Shown piece after piece: positions 1 through 7,467 of a DNA stretch of 64,000 nt. The notes beneath the pieces are model-generated. The model was not told the DNA's origin and did no database searches. It worked only from the letters and a program-made list of their open reading frames with translations. Within the stretch, counting starts at the first letter, position 1. The number at the start of each line of letters is the position of its first letter. A program made the translations under genes and the position numbers. The DNA is from Paenibacillus ginsengarvi (GTDB lineage Bacteria > Bacillota > Bacilli > Paenibacillales > NBRC-103111), in NCBI RefSeq assembly GCF_003626695.1, contig NZ_RBAH01000008.1:1-64000 (forward strand), in the 5' to 3' direction.

Positions 1-82
1 GGGATGAACTGTATAGCTCTCGGGATCCAAGTCCCACGGGCAGAAACGTTCGATCCCCGGCTACCGATATCTTACGACCATA

Positions 83-120
83 CAAAAATGAGGTCGACCA
101 GAAAGATCTGGTGACCTCAT
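83..120 (-). terminator. Intrinsic terminator
   Basis: On the minus strand an ATGAGGTC/GACCTCAT-type stem of about 14 bp with a small loop (one bulged base) is followed by TTTTTG. It lies 60 bp past the stop of the minus-strand VOC/MmcQ gene and would end that transcript. Confidence 0.75.
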
Positions 121-177
121 AATACGATTGGGCAGGATAGTGGATTCTTTTTGCGCGAGTAGATAGGAGCACATGGT

Positions 178-921
178 CTATTTTGATCGTTGTTCATCAT
201 ACGTTTTTACGATGTGTTTAGAAGCAACTAGTCGCCAGGCGCGGACGAGGACGGAGCGAAAATCGTCCTTCCGTATGCGCTCCGTATTGACGATCATATA
301 ATGCAGCCGTTGAAAATTCGTAGGGACGCTATAAATTTCCGGTTCAAATGTGGTTAACGCTTCACGCTCTTCTCTTGTCGTTTTGACGGTAACTGATACA
401 CCATCCTTTTGAACCACGGCATAGATTTTTCCGTTGACCCGAAAGGATGGTTTGTCCCAATGTTCCACTTCATCCGTTTTCGGTAGGGAGAGTGCGATTT
501 GGCGAACATCGTTAATCGTAATAGCCAAGCCCTTCACCTCTTTGAAAGGTTGCAATAAACCAACTGTTTCCGAATTCATCTTTAATACCGCCGTTTCTTT
601 CTCCATACGGCATGTCCGCCGTTCATACAGAGAAACCGCTCCCGCCTCCAATGCTCGCCTGTAGCACTCATCCGTGTTGCGAACAAAAACATGCAAAGAA
701 GTTTCACTAGCCGGCCAAGCCTCATTTGCATCCGATATTTCGACGATCCCATGTCCGATTCGCACCTCGGCATGCATAACCTTCCCCTTTTCATCTGTCG
801 TGCGGTGAAGTACTTCCGCATCGAAAACGGCTTGCAAAAAATCCAACAATCGATCGGCATGCTCCGCACGAAGTGTTGGAACAACTGAAGAATAACTTTT
901 TGGGGTCCACTCGTTTCCCAT
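178..921 (-). CDS. VOC (glyoxalase-like) domain fused to MmcQ/YjbR domain
   Basis: 247 residues with two recognisable parts. Residues 1-125 look like a PhnB-type VOC domain (LLDFLQAVFDAEVLHRT, then VRIGHGIVEISDA). Residues about 133-240 look like the MmcQ/YjbR fold (DVRQIALSLPKTDEVEHWDKPSFRVNGKIYAVV), a small CyaY-like DNA-binding-type domain usually found alone. AGGAGG lies about 8 nt before the ATG. The AraC gene upstream on the same strand ends 131 bp away and may be its regulator. The substrate is unknown; VOC proteins bind a metal and small ligands, resistance or detoxification being common roles. The domain calls are secure; the fusion's function is not. Confidence 0.85.
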   Translation of the reverse strand: MGNEWTPKSYSSVVPTLRAEHADRLLDFLQAVFDAEVLHRTTDEKGKVMHAEVRIGHGIVEISDANEAWPASETSLHVFVRNTDECYRRALEAGAVSLYERRTCRMEKETAVLKMNSETVGLLQPFKEVKGLAITINDVRQIALSLPKTDEVEHWDKPSFRVNGKIYAVVQKDGVSVTVKTTREEREALTTFEPEIYSVPTNFQRLHYMIVNTERIRKDDFRSVLVRAWRLVASKHIVKTYDEQRSK

Positions 922-1052
922 CCTAATGTCCTCCTCATGTTAAAGTATGAAAAGCATTCAGTGAAATGCTGGTGATCTTGTTTTGTGCTTATTCAAATAT
1001 GAATGTTACAACAAACATCACAAGTTGTATTGTAAATAATTGACCCCATCCA

Positions 1053-1868
1053 TCATATGTGAACATGATTGTAGTGCCTACCGGGAATCGTTACATAATC
1101 AGTCGGGTTCAATCCGGAAAAAGCGCGGAAGTCCTTTATAAAGTGAGACTGATCGTAATACCCGCAATCGAATGCGATATCTGACCAATCTGTAATTTTT
1201 TGTCGTTCATTCATTTTCCTTAGCACTCCTTGAAATCGTCGGATGCGGCTATAACGTTTTGGTGTATAACCGGTTTCCCTCTGGAACAGTTCGATAAATC
1301 GTCTGTGACTGATGCCAACTTGGTCAACAATGTGTCGAACGTGATCCGTCTGTGCGCTTTTCTTGCCTAAATGCTTAATCGCATATTGAACCCCCGGATG
1401 TATATCAAGTGGCTTAACCGCCAATTGCAGCAATCGATCGTTAAGTAGATGAAACATTTGTTCGGGAGTTGGCAATTCGAGCAGTTCCTCGCGTAGTTTT
1501 CCGGCTAAATGCCCCCAAAACGCATCCATCGAATGCATGACATTATGTAATTGATCGAGTGGATAACCAATAAGTGGATATGCGCCACCCGGTTTGAAAT
1601 GGATTCCAATCACTCTCGTTACAAGCGAATTGCAGATTACGAAATGTCTAGAATGAGGTCCGCAGACAAATACATTGTTGAGTCGCAATGTCTCGTTCGA
1701 CGCAGTTGCCATGAGGACTTTATCAGAAGTTAAATCAATAATGAGATCAACGGAGCCGTCCGGTAATGAAAGCTCATTTTGACATGCAGTATTTTGGTCT
1801 TCCATGTACCAAAAATAATCCACGAATGCCGATAATAGCCTAGGTGGTTTGTAAGTGTGCATGATCAT
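1053..1868 (-). CDS. AraC-family transcriptional regulator (DUF6597 N-terminus)
   Basis: 271 residues. The N-terminal half (YKPPRLLSAFVDYFWYMED) matches the DUF6597 sensor-like domain that precedes AraC helix-turn-helix modules. Residues about 160-265 hold the double HTH, including HRRFIELFQRETGYTPKRYS and FDCGYYDQSHFIKDFRAFSG. A GGAG motif lies about 11 nt before the first ATG; a second ATG two codons in (MIMH) could also serve. It precedes the VOC/MmcQ fusion on the same strand and may control it; the ligand is not predictable from sequence. Confidence 0.9.
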   Translation of the reverse strand: MIMHTYKPPRLLSAFVDYFWYMEDQNTACQNELSLPDGSVDLIIDLTSDKVLMATASNETLRLNNVFVCGPHSRHFVICNSLVTRVIGIHFKPGGAYPLIGYPLDQLHNVMHSMDAFWGHLAGKLREELLELPTPEQMFHLLNDRLLQLAVKPLDIHPGVQYAIKHLGKKSAQTDHVRHIVDQVGISHRRFIELFQRETGYTPKRYSRIRRFQGVLRKMNERQKITDWSDIAFDCGYYDQSHFIKDFRAFSGLNPTDYVTIPGRHYNHVHI

Positions 1869-2000
1869 GCCGAAACAACTCCTTTCGTAACTGCTATTTA
1901 ACAGTCCTCAAAATTATATTAACAGTAAAATCTGGCATGGATCGTATAAAACGAACATTCGTCAGTGATCTCCAATGAGTTGTCGGCCGAATGTTGAAGG

Positions 2001-2168
2001 TTGATTTTAATTTATGTTTTTTATGCATATACCGTTCAGCGTTTGATTGAACGCGTTGAGATTGATTTGAATGGTGGAATTAGAAAATCGTTGGAAGTTT
2101 ATTCGATGCTAGCAATTACGGATGTTCAATTCGAAAATAACGATGTAATAAATAAATTCCCAATTTAA
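2001..2168 (+). pseudogene. Short open fragment, unassigned remnant
   Basis: A reading frame from TTG to TAA (55 codons) contains VQRLIERVEIDLNGG and ends FENNDVINKFPI. It has coding-like composition but no credible start site: a stop lies just upstream and GAAGG abuts the TTG. The phrase LIERVEI faintly recalls the C-terminal tail of serine recombinases, but this is too weak to name. Most likely a decayed gene end. Confidence 0.2.
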
Positions 2169-2225
2169 TCCATAGATTGTGGGGGTATCAACGACGCTGT
2201 ACTCCAACGGGAGACATTAGTTCAA

Positions 2226-2574
2226 CTATATGGAGGAGCTTTGCCGGTTTAGAGTAAACCATGCCCACCTTTCTTTTTTTCTGTGCGACATGAGAGTGAT
2301 CATGGTACCGAAAAAAACCATTCCTATCGTTGCAATGCCAAGCACTCGCACCAATCCCACAGAATCGTTGCCGCGGTTTTGCCACCGATTCCAGGTATCG
2401 ACTGGATAATTTTAAATCCTCAACTTCTTTCACAAGAGCATCGATCTTATTCTCAAGTTGGGATACATCAAAGGATCTTCCAATTGATATCCATTCTTTA
2501 AATAAATCAGAATTGAGAATTAATGTATGTGCTTCAGTTGTATTTAAACCATCGTTTAAATAGCTGAAAGCCAT
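2226..2574 (-). pseudogene. Frameshifted coiled-coil / single-TM protein
   Basis: The 5' part from ATG 2574 reads MAFSYLNDGLNTTEAHTLI and then a charged helix, FDVSQLENKIDALVKEVEDL. After the T-run at 2410-2413 the frame loses sense. Shifting one base restores NYPVDTWNRWQNRGNDSVGL followed by a hydrophobic segment (VLGIATIGMVFFGTMITLM) and a basic tail (SHRKKER), stopping at 2226. The unshifted frame runs on to 2188 with no such pattern. The intact protein was probably about 115 residues: coiled coil, one membrane helix, cytoplasmic basic end. Family not recognised. The single-base change in a homopolymer could also be a sequencing error. Confidence 0.5.
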
Positions 2575-2874
2575 TATATCCAATTTAATTACGATTCAAC
2601 GAAAGAAGAACAGTTTTTCACAGAACTAAGGGTGTTAAAGCAAACTTCTGGCGAAGCACTGGCTGTGCATTAAAACTCCCTCGGTACGATTTAGTTTTCT
2701 CACGAATGCTCGCTAATTCGCAGGACTCTCTTATGATTTAAACTTCATATGAAAGCGTCCTCCTGGAAGATGGGAATTTAAGGGCCATGACCTGTTTGGT
2801 TAGTTCGGCACACACGTACATATACTAGATGGATAATGCTTGCATTTGCCGCAAAAGGAGATGCTTTCTTACCC

Positions 2875-3588
2875 ATGCATGAGTATATGGCTGTTTTCGT
2901 TCGCACGGTCGCTGCATTCCTTATGCTTATCGTCATTGCCCGTATATTGGGCAAGCAGCTTCTTTCGAATATGACGTTTCACGATTTCGCAACCGGGATT
3001 ACGCTTGGGGCCATCGCCGCCAATCTCGCCTTCAATCCGAAATTAAGCTTCGGTCCCTTGCTTCTCTCGCTTGTTGTATTTACGGCAATCTCATTCGGCA
3101 TCTCTACCCTATCGATACGCAGCAGAAAAGCAAGGAAGTGGATAACGGGCTCGCCGACCGTTCTGATCGAGGGAGGCAAAATACTAGAAGAAAACATGAA
3201 GCATGTCAAATATTCACTCGATTCGCTCATCCAAGCTTTGCGCGAAAGAGATATATTCGATCTGGGGGAAGTCGAATACGCGGTTTTAGAAAATAACGGG
3301 AAGGTGTCGGTGCTGAAGAAACCGCCTTTCCGGACGGTTACCCGGATGGATATGCATATGAAAAGGCCGTCGTCCTCCAGCTTCCCGGTCGAATTGATTA
3401 TGGACGGTCAACTGATCGATAATAATTTGGACAATGACGGCGTATCCATAAGATGGTTAGAGTCGGAGCTGGAAAAGAGGGACAAGCGGATTGCGGACGT
3501 GTTTTATGCCGTAATAAGCACAAACGGAAAATTGATCCTGGACTTTTATAAGGATAACCTGAAGCAACCGGTGGACAAAGAACAATGA
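2875..3588 (+). CDS. DUF421 family membrane protein (YetF/YcaP-like)
   Basis: 237 residues from the chosen start. Two to three N-terminal membrane segments (YMAVFVRTVAAFLMLIVIAR; LLLSLVVFTAISFGI) carry the family motif RILGKQLLSNMTFHDFATGI, followed by a soluble domain with PTVLIEGGKILEENMKHVKY and YAVLENNGKVSVLKKP. This is the usual DUF421 plan; B. subtilis relatives YetF/YrbG are spore or envelope membrane proteins of unclear role. ATG 2875 was chosen because AAAGGAG lies at 2854-2860 and because MHEYMAVFVRT matches typical N-termini; an in-frame ATG at 2836 lacks a site. No operon partner is evident. Confidence 0.88.
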   Translation: MHEYMAVFVRTVAAFLMLIVIARILGKQLLSNMTFHDFATGITLGAIAANLAFNPKLSFGPLLLSLVVFTAISFGISTLSIRSRKARKWITGSPTVLIEGGKILEENMKHVKYSLDSLIQALRERDIFDLGEVEYAVLENNGKVSVLKKPPFRTVTRMDMHMKRPSSSSFPVELIMDGQLIDNNLDNDGVSIRWLESELEKRDKRIADVFYAVISTNGKLILDFYKDNLKQPVDKEQ

Positions 3589-3599
3589 AGCTCAATCCG

Positions 3600-4208
3600 T
3601 AGGGGCATTTGCCGATTTCCTGAACCAGGGTGGAAAGAGAAAATGTCTCTTATTGCGTTCCAACGATATGACTTCGACTTACTCTCTACGGTTCACGGCG
3701 GTTGTGCGGCCGATTCTAAGTTCACCTTGAATGCGTATATGCTCGTAAGGAAGCGAAGAGTTCGCTATGCGCCAAAGCATCCGGTCGGCCGCTCGGGTCA
3801 GCTCCTTGGAGGTGGCAGCAATGTACATTGACAATACTGGACACCTCCTTGGCGGGACCGAGCCATCCGGAGAAACCAGGTCTCCAGGCAGTTCGGCTCG
3901 GGGGCGGGTTCGTAGAGAGTAAGGCAGATCCGGATGAACAGGAAGGAGCACAGTTAGCCGGCTTGTTCCCGGTCCGTTACGCAGGCGGTCAGAAATACGT
4001 TATCGTAACCGGCAAGGTACCCTAGCATTTGGAAGGAGTTCGCTTCTTAAGCCAATGCAAGTCCTTATAATCACGCATTCCCACATAAGAAGGCCCTCGA
4101 TCCGAGATCGAAGGGCCTTCGCGTTCTTGCCGATACTCTATGCCTCTGCATAGATCGAGCCATGGAGATGTTAATGTAGGTTGACAGCTGCAGTCTACGT
4201 ATCCATTG
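3600..4208. other. Gene-poor stretch with a hairpin
   Basis: About 600 bp without a gene I can support; short frames on both strands lack start sites and recognisable motifs. At 4089-4118 an inverted repeat (AAGGCCCTCGATC ... GATCGAAGGGCCTT) forms a strong stem but has no T-run on either side. Given the TnpB tail that follows, part of this may be decayed insertion-sequence DNA. Confidence 0.4.
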
Positions 4209-4209
4209 C

Positions 4210-4293
4210 TGTAAGCAATGCGGTACAACGTTAGATCGGGATGTGAATGCGGCGATCAACATCCTGGCGCGCGCGAAGCGGCAAGTCTCGTAA
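4210..4293 (+). pseudogene. tnpB: C-terminal remnant of TnpB (IS200/IS605 family)
   Basis: The 27 codons before TAA at 4291 read CKQCGTTLDRDVNAAINI followed by LARAKRQVS. This is the hallmark end of TnpB: the second CxxC of the zinc ribbon plus the LDRDVNAAxNI block that carries the last RuvC aspartate. Upstream frames lack the rest of the roughly 370-residue protein, so this is a truncated, non-functional tail. TnpB is the RNA-guided nuclease ancestral to Cas12. Confidence 0.8.
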
Positions 4294-4402
4294 ACGCACA
4301 AAGGTAGATTAGGCTCGGACGGAGCCTTCGGGGAGGGACAAGGTTACGAAGTCTCGTTGATTCGAGAAGCCCACGGCTTAAGCCATGAGGAGTCGTCACT
4401 AA
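4294..4402 (+). mobile_element. IS200/IS605 right-end remnant, omega-RNA-like
   Basis: Directly after the TnpB stop come short hairpins (GCTCGGACGGAGCC near 4312) and the terminal motif CACGGCTTAAGCCATG at about 4372-4387, followed by AGGAGTCGTCAC. This imperfect palindrome plus GTCAC is typical of IS605-family right ends, which also encode the 3' scaffold of the omega RNA that guides TnpB. Boundaries are approximate. The parent protein is gone, so any RNA would be an orphan. Confidence 0.5.
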
Positions 4403-4569
4403 GCTATAGGGAGTTTGTTTAATAGGCACTATAGGATACCGCGGCAATAACTCCTTTCCTTCATTGAAGTAACAGGCAGTTATATTCAATATTTGGGGGG
4501 GTGTCTTACAAGTGCGGAACGCTCAAGGAAAGAGATGTAAGTCTCAACTAAAAAATAATCATTAAATCA

Positions 4570-4598
4570 TTTACTTTATAAATAAAATGGTTTAATAT
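4570..4598 (+). promoter_or_regulatory. Sigma-A-type promoter for arsR-like gene
   Basis: TTTACT, a 17-nt spacer and TAATAT lie about 95 bp upstream of the ArsR-family start, within an A/T-rich segment. Confidence 0.5.
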
Positions 4599-4693
4599 GA
4601 AGTCAACAAATAAAATTAAGTCACACTACGAAATCAAAACGAAGCTCACAGTCAAGACCGGTAATCAGGAAGGAGGGGAATGGAACAAGCTGT

Positions 4694-5047
4694 ATGCCTA
4701 ACGATATTTTTTCCGCATTGGCAGATCCAACGCGTCGCCGCATCCTGGAGATGCTTGCCGACAATGAAGAGTTCCCCGCATCTCAGATCCACGATCAATT
4801 CGAAGTCAGCCCGCAAGCGATCTCCCAACATTTGAAGATTTTACTTGAGGCGAAATTGATCCTTGTGGAAAAAAGGGCGCAGCAACGCATTTATCGCATC
4901 AACACGGATACAATGGTCGAATTCGAGGACTGGTCCAGGAACATGAGACGTCGATGGAGCCAGCGCTTGGATACATTCGAGGCCGTAATGAAAGCAGAAA
5001 TTGCGAAAGCTGCTAAAACCCCAAACGATTCGGAGGAATCCCAATGA
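4694..5047 (+). CDS. ArsR-family winged-helix regulator
   Basis: 117 residues. The opening MPNDIFSALADPTRRRILEM and the HTH segment FEVSPQAISQHLKILLEAKL are diagnostic of ArsR repressors of the type paired with SRPBCC proteins. No ArsR metal-site cysteines (CxC) are present, so it is probably not a metal sensor. AAGGAGGGG lies unusually far (about 15 nt) from the ATG, but the upstream ATG at 4680 is out of frame. The stop overlaps the next gene's start (ATGA), so the two are translationally coupled. Confidence 0.93.
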   Translation: MPNDIFSALADPTRRRILEMLADNEEFPASQIHDQFEVSPQAISQHLKILLEAKLILVEKRAQQRIYRINTDTMVEFEDWSRNMRRRWSQRLDTFEAVMKAEIAKAAKTPNDSEESQ

Positions 5048-5550
5048 ACCAAAATTCGAATACGCAAGAACTAGTGATCACTCGAATATTAGACCTTCCT
5101 ATCGCGTGGGTCTGGAAAGGATGGACGGATCCTAAGCTGATAGCACTCTGGTGGGGGCCAGCTCATTACACCTCACCGCGATGCGAAATTGATTTTCGCG
5201 TTGGCGGCAAGTATTTATTCTGTATGCAGGCGCCGTTAGAGCAAGGGGGGCAAGTTTACTACAACACCGGTATTTATACGAAGATTGTGCCCGAGGAACG
5301 TCTTGAATTTACGCAGAGCTTGTCCGACGCGGAGGGTAACCCGATCGACCCGGTAGACGTGGGTATGCCCCCTGATTTTCCGAAAGAGGTTCAATTCATC
5401 ATGGAATTTAATGCACTAAGCGATACCAAGACGGAACTGACGATAATCGAAAACAACTGGACGATGGGCCAAATGTCCAAATACGCCGTCATGGGCATGA
5501 ATCAGTCACTCGACAAGTTCGCCTCAATCATCGGTTCACTTCATCGTTAA
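5044..5550 (+). CDS. SRPBCC / AHSA1-domain protein
   Basis: 168 residues of the Aha1-C-like START fold: WKGWTDPKLIALWWGPAHYT near the N-terminus, GGKYLFCMQAP, and the C-terminal helix NQSLDKFASI. Such proteins enclose a hydrophobic cavity; their ligands are mostly unknown. It overlaps the ArsR gene by 4 nt, the classic ArsR-SRPBCC pairing seen in many Firmicutes and actinobacteria, so the regulator very likely controls it. Confidence 0.92.
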   Translation: MNQNSNTQELVITRILDLPIAWVWKGWTDPKLIALWWGPAHYTSPRCEIDFRVGGKYLFCMQAPLEQGGQVYYNTGIYTKIVPEERLEFTQSLSDAEGNPIDPVDVGMPPDFPKEVQFIMEFNALSDTKTELTIIENNWTMGQMSKYAVMGMNQSLDKFASIIGSLHR

Positions 5551-5606
5551 AAAACGAAAGAATTTAAAAGGTCAAATCTTTGGATAACTAAGGGGAGAAA
5601 ACGTTC

Positions 5607-6083
5607 ATGCAAAACAAAATTACACCTTTCTTGTGGTTCAATGATAACGCGGAGGAAGCCATCCATTTCTATAACTCGGTGTTCAAAAATGGAAGAACGT
5701 TGAACGTCACCCGTTATGGAGATGGAGCGCCGTTTCCAAAAGGGAGGTTGATGTCCGCAACTTTCGAGCTGGAGGGGCAACGGTTCATGGCGTTAAACGC
5801 CGGTCCACACTTCAAATTCAACGAGGCTATTTCGTTCTTCGTGAACTGCAAGACACAGGAGGAAGTCGATGAGCTGTGGGATAAACTCACGGCTGATGGA
5901 GGAGAACCCGGCCGGTGCGGATGGCTGAAGGACAAATTCGGCTTGTCGTGGCAGATCGTTCCCATGATCCTCAGCGAGTTGCTGGCAGACAAGGATGCCC
6001 GAAAAGCAAAAAACGTAACGGAAGCCATGATGCAAATGGATAAAATCGATATCCGGGCATTGAAGCAAGCTTACGAGAAATAA
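5607..6083 (+). CDS. PhnB-like VOC protein
   Basis: 158 residues. ITPFLWFNDNAEEAIHFYNS and DKFGLSWQIVP are hallmarks of the PhnB/3-demethylubiquinone methyltransferase-like VOC family, now regarded as metal-binding VOC folds rather than methyltransferases. AAGGGGAG lies about 10 nt before the ATG. It follows the SRPBCC gene by 56 bp on the same strand and is probably part of the ArsR-controlled unit. Confidence 0.9.
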   Translation: MQNKITPFLWFNDNAEEAIHFYNSVFKNGRTLNVTRYGDGAPFPKGRLMSATFELEGQRFMALNAGPHFKFNEAISFFVNCKTQEEVDELWDKLTADGGEPGRCGWLKDKFGLSWQIVPMILSELLADKDARKAKNVTEAMMQMDKIDIRALKQAYEK

Positions 6084-6160
6084 GCGGGGGGCTTGCCCGT
6101 TGGGTGAATCGCAGCAAGCTACGTAGTAAAGTTCAACTATTCACATTGAGAAGGTATTAA

Positions 6161-6238
6161 ACTAACGGATAACGATAGCTTCATGATCAGGCTGCCAATT
6201 ATATCGGCAGCCTATTGAGCTATTGGGCAGTTTAGTGG
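6161..6238. repeat. Palindromic intergenic repeat, copy 1
   Basis: Starts CTAACGGATAACGATAGCT, continues with a hairpin (AGGCTGCC / CGGCAGCCT) and ends ATTGGGCAGTTTAG. The same architecture recurs at 6691, 9963, 10377 (partial) and 11157, each time 3' of a short gene. The hairpin may also act as a terminator. Confidence 0.7.
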
Positions 6239-6329
6239 ATAAAAAAGGAACCAACGAGGCGCGTGTCGAAGTAAAAAATATATCTTCTTCAGTATTGAAA
6301 TTAAACAAAATGATAGGGTGAAGTTAATA

Positions 6330-6683
6330 ATGCTAGTGAAGAAAGATACTCTTGGAATCATGCATTATGTCAAAGACTTAGAAGCAGCTAGCCAATGGTA
6401 CCGCGATAACCTTGGATTTTCAATTGGGGATTATGATTTTAATGAATTTGTAGAATTGACCGTGGAAGGACAATACGTTATGCACTTATTTAAATCATTG
6501 GATTCACGTCCAGCTGAGAAAGCATATTTTGTTTTGGGCACGGATGATATTGAAAATACTTACCATACTCTAAGACAGAGAAAAGTGGATCTTCGTCCAC
6601 TTCGCCATTACGGTGACCATGCAGGATTCACCTTAAAAGATTGTGACGGCAATGTATTGATGATATGCCAGTATTTTAATTAA
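6330..6683 (+). CDS. VOC family (glyoxalase-like) protein
   Basis: 117 residues from ATG 6330; a GTG at 6318 is in frame but overlaps the AGGGTGAAG ribosome site, which fits 6330 better. IMHYVKDLEAASQWYRDNLG and FTLKDCDGNVLMICQYF define a compact single VOC unit. The base composition is more AT-rich than flanking core genes. It is followed at once by repeat copy 2. Substrate unknown. Confidence 0.85.
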   Translation: MLVKKDTLGIMHYVKDLEAASQWYRDNLGFSIGDYDFNEFVELTVEGQYVMHLFKSLDSRPAEKAYFVLGTDDIENTYHTLRQRKVDLRPLRHYGDHAGFTLKDCDGNVLMICQYFN

Positions 6684-6690
6684 TGTTTAC

Positions 6691-6776
6691 ACTAACGGAT
6701 ACAATAGCTCTATCGTCACACGACGGCAGCCGGCCAAATGTTCGGCTGCCGTCGTTGTGCTAACAGGCAGATTAGT
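6691..6776. repeat. Palindromic intergenic repeat, copy 2
   Basis: CTAACGGATACAATAGCT, then a perfect 12-bp stem (CGACGGCAGCCG / CGGCTGCCGTCG) and the tail GGCAGATTAG. It lies 8 bp after the VOC stop. Confidence 0.75.
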
Positions 6777-6918
6777 TTGATAATTGGTTGGTACCTCAGA
6801 ACATTCGTCCCCTTAAAATAGTCTGTAAGTGACTGGTGGAATAACGACATATTGGTAATAATTAGTGCGTGGTTGTTGCTATATTTTGCATCAGACTCTC
6901 AAAAACAAGAGGTGTCCT

Positions 6919-7451
6919 ATGGTTGAAGAATTAAAAAAAGAAATTATTAATGAATTAATACATTTATTCCGAAGTCAGTATCGGAGATTGATAAACCTAA
7001 AGATGATAAAGTATGCTTTATTGCCCTTTGTAGAGATGATTACAACCCATTAGTTAGCCTAATACAATTAGGATTGGTTAAGTATCGCCAAGAATGCCTT
7101 GAAAGTTCAGGGTTCTGTTTTAATTCAGGGGAACAGCCTGCGAAGTATCAGAATGACCTACCTGACCAGAAGTTAAAAGAAAAAGAAAAACTATTAGTTT
7201 CTGTGTCTAACCCAGATGATTATTACGGTGGGTGGTGGAAGCAAACGGAACAGATTATGTTTGAAGTATCTATGAGACTGAACGAATATGAATGGAATGA
7301 AATCTTAGATATAACGGATGATTTTATTGTCTTTGTAGATTGGGAAGCGTGGGAGGGAGACTTGTCAGTAAGCGTTCCAAATGAAAAAATTGAAAAACTC
7401 ATTAAAAATGGTTTGTACGACGAAAAATTTATTAAGAAGAGTGATGAATAG
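6919..7451 (+). pseudogene. Frameshifted orphan gene (unknown, acidic, possible immunity type)
   Basis: AAGAGGTG precedes ATG 6919 and the protein opens MVEELKKEIINELIHLFRS. The frame is then broken around 6970-6980; the neighbouring frame continues VSEIDKPKDDKVCFIALC and RDDYNPLVSLIQLGLVKYRQ through to the stop at 7451. Joined, it would be about 178 residues: acidic, soluble, with a Trp-rich C-terminal part (DDYYGGWWKQTEQ; FIVFVDWEAWEGD). I do not recognise the family. Its low GC, small size and proximity to an Imm7 gene suggest an immunity-like orphan. The downstream piece alone (from 7074) lacks a ribosome site. Confidence 0.55.
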
Positions 7452-7467
7452 ATAGATTATCTATTGA

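Noticed and set aside
1..111. Plus-strand open frame at the window edge ending in TGA at 109-111
   Set aside because: About 37 codons with no recognisable motif; the last part overlaps a hairpin assigned as a minus-strand terminator. Could be a gene end but cannot be supported.
4089..4118. Strong hairpin read as a terminator
   Set aside because: No T-run on either strand; kept only as a note in the gene-poor stretch.
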